Shown piece after piece: positions 57,480-64,000 of a DNA stretch of 64,000 nt. The stretch covers positions 558,001-622,000 of the forward strand of contig JAFEKR010000018.1 of NCBI GenBank assembly GCA_019022495.1. The letters run 5' to 3'. The number at the start of each line of letters is the position of its first letter. The first letter of the stretch is position 1. The translations under genes and the position numbers were made by a program. Source of the stretch: Epichloe hybrida. Taxonomy: Eukaryota; Ascomycota; Sordariomycetes; Hypocreales; Clavicipitaceae. The notes below the pieces were generated by a model that saw only the letters and a program-made list of their open reading frames with translations, ran no database searches and had not been told where the DNA came from.

Positions 57480-58760
57480 ATCCATTATTAATAGTAAGGT
57501 ATATTTAATAATGCCCTTAGCTAGAGAATAGTTAGTTAATATATTAACTACTACACTATTAGATTAAACTATTTTTTAGAGTTTCCTAACGCTCTATGTA
57601 ATTATAGCTATCTTTACTTCTATTAAACCATACCGTTTCTTAGCACGCAATATTACCCTAGAGAGAAACAAGATTAGCTAAATCCTATTATTCTTAATAT
57701 CTTTCCTAGGGATACTTCAACCATCCTATTTATCTTATAATTAGAAGGTATATAAGCTAAATCCTTCCTTATATACGTTAATTTTAAGGAAAAGCGGTTT
57801 CTTTAGGTCATAGTACTATAACATCTATTTCTCGCTTAGGAACGCTTTAATATCTTTAAAAGCCTTTTTCTTATTTACTATTAGTAAAAACATCTTCTAT
57901 TACGTCTTTTGTTTCTATACTAGTTTCAAAATACTAGTAATTTTCTTATCCTTTTTATAGAACTCTCTTAATAGCATAGTCTTTTGCTCCTATAATAGTT
58001 AAATTTGTATATTAAACTATAGGATCCTATTATAAAGGAATCTAGCTATCCTAATAAAGGTTTTAAGGCTTAATAGATTGCTTAGGAAAATCATTTTTTA
58101 AAATACTTTAAGTCTATTATTAGTATTAGTAATTCCATTACTATTAATAACAAAACCTAGTAACTAGATAGCAGGGTAGCTAATAAATGATTTCTTTGCT
58201 ACAATTATTATCCTGTTTTCTTTAAGGATCTTAAGTATAATACTAAGATAATTTAAATAATCCTTAATATTATCCAAAAAAACAATAATATTATTAATAT
58301 AAACTTAAACGAAATGCTTATACTTTTAGAAAAGTTAGTCCATAAACCTTTAGGTAAAAGCAAGGGAATTTTTAAATCCTATTAGTGCCATATTTAACGC
58401 CTCAAGGCCTTGATTTAATATAACCACTATACGGGCTTAATAGTCCCTTCTAATTAGTAACTAATAGAAAAATCCTATTCTATCAAAAAGTAAGAAAACC
58501 TTCTTACTACATATGTCATTTATAATATCGCTTTAGTCTAGTAAAGGGTATATATCTAGCATTACTATGTTATTAAGCGGCCTTATATTAATTACTACCC
58601 TTCCTTTCTTTTCCTAGCTAGTTTCGCACTACACTATAAACGCTAGGCACGCTATAGCCGCCGGTTTATCTAAATATAATATCTTGCCCTTTAAGTATAA
58701 TTTGTTATATACTTCATTAAGTTTACTTACGTCCTAGCCCCCTAATTAGTAAGGTCTAAT
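57480..58760 (-). pseudogene. Reverse transcriptase and RNase H of the gypsy remnant
   Basis: RT trace: GRVVINIRPLNNIVMLDIYP, KKVFLLFDRIGFFY, LNQGLEALNMALIGFKNSLA, then the active-site motif at 58290-58301 reading YINN where YIDD is expected, and LLGFVINSNGITNTNNRLK. RNase H trace at about 57480-57870: KKPLFLKINVYKEGFSLYTF and RYGLIEVKIAIIT. Both catalytic Asp codons of YIDD changed to Asn by G-to-A, so the enzyme is dead independent of the stops. Confidence 0.82.
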
Positions 58761-59429
58761 TAGCCTTATTTAATATTACTATCCCTTAACAAGGTTAATT
58801 CTTATTTTCTAGTCCTTAGGCATAGGCATAATACCTCTATCTTAATAAACATTATATTTATCTATTAATTTAATAAACTTACTCGCTATGTCCTAGTTAA
58901 TATTAGTAACTTATACTCTAAAGTAATTAATAACATATAGGATCTCCTCTAGGTATAAGATTCTATAAGATAGTACTCCTACGTTAACCTTTTTTAGATT
59001 AAACTTATTATTTTCTTTATCTAACTTATTCTCCTTCTTATTCTCTTCTCCTATAGTCTTTGTAATATCCTTACTAAAATAGGCATAATATACAAAAGGA
59101 TTATTAACTAGATAATTAGCGTTAACCTCGCTTACCGCCACTAGATATATAACCTTCTAATGTTTACTAATAGTAATAGTTTTATCTATTAGGTTATACG
59201 CCACTATCTATTTCTAGCCGGATCTAGCAATTAATACATTAGGAAAAAACTTTAAACATAATTATACATAGTACACGCTTATCTCTTAGTTCTCCTATGC
59301 CTCCTTCTAACTAACTACTATAGTTAACTATATCTTTAGTAAAATTATTACTATATAAGCTATAATAACCTATTAGTATAGAACTTTACTTATTAGTTAG
59401 AATATTTTTACTTTTACTATTATATTATA

Positions 59430-59790
59430 AACTAACCTAAAAACTACTCTAGGACATATAAAATTAATTTTCACTTTATACTTATAAAGAAAGTTTATTC
59501 TAAGTAGTAGTTTAAGGCCTAGATTTAGCATCACATCTGCCATAACTATAAAATATCTAGCGATTTCTATTCTACATACTACTCCTAGGAGATAAAAATT
59601 AAATATAGCTATTTTAGTAATAAAAAAGGAAGATTACACTCTAGATACTAGCTTTAGTTCCTATGTTCTCTATTTTATATTTAACCCGTTTTACTATAAC
59701 TATACCTTATCCGCTAATATTAATAATATCCTAGTGTTAAGGTAGATTTAATAATTCTTACCTTTATTATTAAATTTTAGAGAAATTTTT
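59430..59790 (-). pseudogene. Aspartic protease of the gypsy remnant
   Basis: Minus-strand trace KISLKFNNKGKNY, then LNTRILLILADKV (59730-59738 reads Asn-Thr-Arg where Asp-Thr-Gly is expected), IAIFNFYLLGVVCRIEIARY and LKLLLRINFLYKYKVKINF. The pattern matches retropepsins of fungal gypsy elements. Both D-to-N and G-to-R are G-to-A changes on the coding strand. Confidence 0.7.
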
Positions 59791-59800
59791 AAATATGTAT

Positions 59801-62499
59801 TTACTCTCTTCCTATTATATTTAACCTCCTAAGGTCTTATAATAGCTTTAATTACTTATCTAGGCATGAGTTATTTTAGTTTAATTACTTCTATTTTAGT
59901 AATTACTATATTCGCTTCTTTACTACTGTTTTCTATAAAATAAGTTTTAATAAAGTTAAATTCCTATATTCCAGATTTATTATTTTTCTTATTAGAGACC
60001 TCTCCTTCCTTAGCTATATAGTAACCATATTCCTAGAGATAGGTTTTATACTATTATGCATTAAAATTATTATTATATACTATAATATAGGTATACTCCT
60101 TTTCCTTAGTAAGTGGTTTTTCCTAGCGTTAATAATACCTAGGTTACTATTAGCCTCTAGTGCCTAAAGGTCCTTAGCTTTAAGAATATTATTCTTCTAG
60201 TTAATCTTACGCCCTTTCTTACTAGCTTTAGTTAAAACTAAGTCACTCCCCTTAATTCTCTTAAGTTTTATTTTACTAAGGCCTCTAGTTTTACCCTTTA
60301 GTAAGTTAATTTTACTAATATAGCCTAGGTTAGAAAAATCCTAAGGATTCTTACTAGTTCCTATTATCCTATTAGTATTATAAATTTCTAGGCTAGAATT
60401 ACGTATTTATTAGCCTATTCTAGTTAGCTTATATCTCATTTTTATTATCTTCTAACTCACTATTAGATTTATCTATATTAAAATAGACTTAAGCTTTCCT
60501 TTACTCTTTTTGCCTTTTCCTTATCCTTTATTATATAGGTAATTGCATAGGTCACGTCTCTTATTATTTACTATAGTAATATATACTAATCTTATATTCT
60601 TATAAGTTAGCATTAGATATATCTATTATAATCCTAGATAAAGCTTAAGGCGTAAATATATTAGGAGCTAATAATTAGTTATTTTACTATTAGCTCTTAT
60701 ATATTAGAAAATTTTTAATATAAATTTACAAAAAGATACTTTATTAAGGATATTTTCTTTAGTGTACTTTGCCTTATTAAGCTATGCTATTATATCCTAT
60801 ACTTAAATGCTAAATTCCTTCTATACTATAGTAAATACTAATAATATATTATTAAATATAGTAAGCTTATTCGTTTACATTAAGATATTATTTATACTAT
60901 ACTATTACATCTCCTTAGAATAGCATCTAGATCTTCTTTTAGATAATATCTCATTAGCTAGGGTTAGCACAATACAAGTGGTCTTTAATAGCCTAGACCT
61001 ATAATTCAATATTATAAAAGATAGTCTATTTCCTATTATAAGTAATAAGGTTAGTACTAGCTTCTTCTAGTTTATTATAAGGCTTAAAATATCCTATATC
61101 CGTGATTTTCTATGTTAAATCCGTATTTCGTTCTATTACCTTTGTTTATTAATTATACTAGTCTTAATCTAACACTAGATCCGCTCTTCCTTAATAACTA
61201 GGATTAATATGCTATCCCTAGTCTAGTTAATATAAGGTTAGCTATAGCAGATTATATAGATTTAACTACTACTATTAGATTCCTAGCTAGTATAGTAGTA
61301 TTATTAGTTACGCTACTAGTCTAGACTAAGTATCTAAGTAACTATTATATTAACCCTAGTTGCTTAGTGGATATACTATCCTCTGCGTAGGATTTTATAC
61401 TAATAGTATTAAACCTACTAAGGTAGTAGTACTCTATAAACCTCTGATTTTAGATATTAATCTTAACACTAGATAATCTATTCTATTTACCACCTAGCTT
61501 AACATAGCTTATTACATAGCCTATTACTACTTTATTATTCCCTATAAGAGCTATGTGGTGTTATATTTATTTGCCCTAGCGTGTATTTCTCCTAGTTCTA
61601 ACACATTTCCTAAAGGTTCTAGCTATAAATCCTATAGATTTAGCTTAGTTAAAGGGCTAGGGGGTTCTATACTTAGTCTAGTAGTGTTGTTTTTTAGGGT
61701 AGTTTATAATCCCCTTTTCTTTATTAATTTTACCTATCTCTATTATGCTTAGACTAGTAGTATTGTTTTTAGGGTAGTTTATAATCCCCTTTCCTTTATT
61801 AATTTTACCTATCTCTATGCTCCTTTTGGTTTTAGTTATAGTATTACTATTAGTAATACTAGTAATGCTTTTAGATTATTACCCTAAAGCTTTGCTTCCT
61901 TCTAATTTAGTAGAATTATTAAGAAATCCTTTAGATTTAGCCTTAGAGATATAGTTCCTAACTTAATTCCAAACAATACATACAGTTTATATATTAATTA
62001 GATTTTAGTAAATAGGTAGCTCCTAAGATATTAGCTATTCTCATCTCCTCACAATTCCATTATTAAATTCATAGTATGCAAGTTTATATAAGTCCTTCTA
62101 ATTACTAATCCTAACAAGTTTTTGTTTTTAATATTTAAAATCCGGATTTATATTATTAAAAGTCTAGAACTAATAAATAAGGCGTAATTTACTCTTAGTA
62201 ACTAGGAAAGTATTAAAAGTGTTTAGTTCTCTATATTAACGCCATAGATAATTGGTTTTAGATATATAAGTATTATATCTAGGTTACTAGAGATATATAA
62301 CAAAAGAATCTCTAATTACTACCACTTATTACATACTAGCTTTACACGTTATTAGGTCAAATCCGCCAGAGGGCTAACGGATTTGTAGGTTTATAAGTTA
62401 TGCTAAGTTTACTTATAAAAGCTACTCTTAGGGGCAGGTTTAGATATTAGAAGTAAGTTAATTCCTCTACCTATGATGCCAAACTCATTCTTATCCTTC
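59801..62499. other. AT-rich eroded sequence, probably gag of the gypsy remnant
   Basis: No recognisable domain. Minus-strand traces are Lys/Asn rich (for example KRIKGSDLVLTKASKKGRK) as expected for a mutated Gag. A hairpin of perfect 8-bp arms (CAAATCCG/CGGATTTG at 62358-62385) stands out as a GC pocket. Confidence 0.45.
61672..61822. repeat. Tandem 76-bp duplication
   Basis: Copies at 61672-61747 and 61748-61822 share TAGTTTATAATCCCCTTT and TTATTAATTTTACCTATCTC, with a few differences in T-run length and T/A. Confidence 0.88.
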
Positions 62500-63340
62500 T
62501 TGTTAGTGGCTAAGCAGTTTCGCCACGTAACATTAATAAAGACCTATAGCCTTAATAACCACTATACTACTAGAACCTTTTAAAGGAGAGGTTAGCGCTT
62601 AAGATCTTAAGAGGTATTAATCTTTAATTAAAACCCTACTATATCTAATAATAGTTTTAAGACCTAATATTACTTTTATAGCCTTATAACTCTTATAATT
62701 CCTACAAAACCTAGGGCTATAGCACATAGAAGTAGCTAAAAGAGCCCTTAAGTATAGGTATATATAAGTAAACCTAGTAATTAAATATAGTAGTAATAAC
62801 TCTAAATTAGAGGCATATAGTAATACCTCCTTTACTAATAATACTATAATATAAAAGAGCTTATAAGGCTATATTATAAAGCTCTTTAAAGGACTTATAC
62901 TCTTTAAGGTAAGTAGGTAAGCTACTATAATAACTTTATTAACTAAAGTAAAGCTCCTAATGCTTTCTTACTATAGTAAAGAGCTTATAGCCTTTAGATA
63001 ATTATATTAAGAAGTTAGGCTATGCCTAGGAGATAACACACTTAAAATCAAATATAATAATATATAAATAATCCACCTCCTTAAGGAAGAATTTATTAAG
63101 CTTATTATAAAGCTTTAGTATATAGATATTTATTACTACTAGCTTTATTAAGAGATTATAAAAGGAACCTTTAATATTACCTAGATTACTACTAAAGAGA
63201 TAATTATAGATAGCCTTATAAAGCCTCTTATAGGGAATACTTTTATAAGCTTCTATAAGGTATTAGGGCTTATATAACTACCCTCTAGTATACTTAGTAA
63301 AAAACCTAAAGAACAAGCATTACATAATAACCTTAAATTA
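62500..63340 (+). pseudogene. RT C-terminus and RNase H of the outer copia
   Basis: Plus-strand trace with many stops: VAKQFRHVTLIK, ILLEPFKGEVSA, SLIKTLLYL, VLRPNITFIAL, VAKRALKYRYI, SKLEAYSNTSFTNNTII, GYIIKLFKGLILFKVSR, SKELIAFR, NTLKIKYNNI, HLLKEEFIKLIIKL, YIDIYYY and EIIKGTFNITRL. Order and spacing match copia RT tail and RNase H (for example the -HVDIHHHWLR- segment reads YIDIYYY plus stop, each His to Tyr being C-to-T). A one-base frame change is needed near 62545. Location next to the purine tract and 3' LTR fits. Confidence 0.85.
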
Positions 63341-63471
63341 AATAGGATTATAACTAATTAACTACCTTTTTATACTATAGAATTAATTTAGATATTATAA
63401 GATTAATTTAACTAATTTAATTAATTTAGATTTATCATAGGGAACCTTAAATAAAGTCCCCTAGGGGGGTG

Positions 63472-63723
63472 TGTTACACCTATAAGGGCATAATTAATCC
63501 CTACTATATAATAGTCTTACTACTTAACTAGCTAAGACAAGAGTCTACCCCTAGCTAGTTATTTTCCATGATCTCTATAACTATATAGTATATTTTAGCA
63601 CTATATTAGTACCTTACCTATAATAGAGGTACTTAGGTATTTAAGCCGTAGTCCGCACCCTCTTACAGGGTCAGACAACTTAATAGAGGTGGTCACATTG
63701 AACCCTAGCTTCGCGGTCCAACA
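63472..63723 (+). repeat. Right LTR of the outer copia element
   Basis: 252 bp, begins TGTTACACC and ends GGTCCAACA. The half facing the interior is A/T-converted; the half facing unique DNA is spared. Confidence 0.9.
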
Positions 63724-63728
63724 TTGAC

Positions 63729-64000
63729 TCCGACCTGATCGTCAATGCTATGCCTTTCACTTAGCCTAATAGCTCCCTCAGGCATCGCTTCCATTGTCGG
63801 AATTTTCCATCTGTGAAGACCCTCAACCTTCGACCTGCTGATTCAGACCTTAAAATCAGTTGATCGTGCGAATTCGATCAACCCGAAGACCTTCAACCTT
63901 CGATCCGTTGACTTAAAGACCCTCGATTCTTCGACCTTTGATTCAATTCGATCAAGGTCATGTGCCGACACAAAATCGTCAATCTCGATCGCCGGCCTCC
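63729..64000. other. Unique flank right of the nest
   Basis: GC-normal sequence with three loosely repeated AAGACCYTC-AACCTTCGA phrases (about 63817, 63883, 63915). No gene is visible before the window ends. Confidence 0.5.

Larger units (their letters stand above)
55609..59800 (-). mobile_element. Ty3/gypsy chromovirus remnant, heavily RIP-mutated
   Basis: On the minus strand, traces in the order protease, reverse transcriptase, RNase H, integrase, chromodomain run from high to low coordinates. This order (RNase H before integrase) defines Ty3/gypsy, and the chromodomain defines a chromovirus. All frames are full of TAA/TAG, and catalytic Asp codons read Asn. Ends could not be fixed: I found no LTR pair. 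Gag should lie to the right (about 59.8-62.4 kb). Confidence 0.82.
44137..63723 (+). mobile_element. Outer Ty1/copia retrotransposon (heavily RIP-mutated) holding nested elements
   Basis: Two 252-bp direct repeats (44137-44388 and 63472-63723), each beginning TGTT and ending (before mutation) CCAACA, are flanked by the 5-bp duplication TTGAC (44132-44136 and 63724-63728). This defines one original insertion, now 19.6 kb long because other elements jumped into it. A purine tract AGGGGGG at 63463-63469 precedes the right LTR, placing the element on the plus strand. Copia RT/RNase H remains just upstream of it confirm the class and strand. The 5' half of its coding region is not recognisable. 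Base composition switches from normal to about three-quarters A+T inside the LTRs. Confidence 0.88.

Noticed and set aside
61555..61752. Plus-strand 65-codon ORF in the gypsy region
   Set aside because: Chance opening in A/T-converted DNA spanning a tandem duplication.

Overview
This window comes from a filamentous ascomycete, most likely a Sordariomycete of the order Hypocreales. The reasons are short GT-AG introns with CTRAC-like branch sites, a SREA/URBS1-type iron GATA factor, Bre2/CclA, Clr2, Nse1 and Ufo1 orthologues in typical fungal form, and above all C-to-T/G-to-A (RIP-type) erosion of every retroelement in the right third. A secreted cholera-toxin-A-like ADP-ribosyltransferase gene hints at an insect- or nematode-associated lineage, but that is inference.

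Layout. Positions 1-28 kb are a gene-dense euchromatic block: the 3' end of elongation factor 2; an RBM26/27-like RNA-binding protein whose reading frame is broken twice; methylenetetrahydrofolate reductase; a Jen1-like monocarboxylate transporter with an altered signature motif; a conserved unknown gene with an in-frame TAG; an ACS-family (Dal5-like) permease; a conserved unknown; the iron regulator sreA; COMPASS subunit bre2; a tail-anchored unknown; SMC5/6 subunit nse1; silencing factor clr2; and a zinc-ribbon-type unknown. From 28 to 44 kb genes thin out: a 4-kb intergenic stretch with microsatellites and a solo LTR, a Ufo1-like F-box/WD40/UIM protein, a GPI-anchored wall protein, a small unknown, and the ADP-ribosyltransferase toxin-like gene. 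From 44.1 to 63.7 kb lies a compact AT-rich nest of retrotransposons, and unique GC-normal sequence resumes at 63.73 kb.

The nest is layered. An outer Ty1/copia element (plus strand, 252-bp LTRs at 44137-44388 and 63472-63723, target duplication TTGAC) holds a minus-strand Ty3/gypsy chromovirus (protease, RT, RNase H, integrase and chromodomain all recognisable but riddled with stops and with catalytic Asp changed to Asn). It also holds a much younger minus-strand Ty1/copia (47482-54612, 824-bp LTRs, target duplication GCTTT, half-tRNA-iMet primer site). The younger copia still has one uninterrupted frame apart from six transition-type stop codons. Mutation in the outer LTR pair is a mirror image: the halves facing the interior are eroded and the halves facing unique DNA are spared.

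Functionally, three chromatin genes (bre2, nse1, clr2) sit within about 8 kb, and sreA carries a perfect ATCWGATAA site in its own promoter. No secondary-metabolite cluster, CRISPR array, rRNA or tRNA gene was found. I saw no previously undescribed multi-gene system. The strongest unusual signals are the RIP geometry of the nest, the unmutated solo LTR of a related family, the divergent Jen1 motif and the frame-broken conserved genes.
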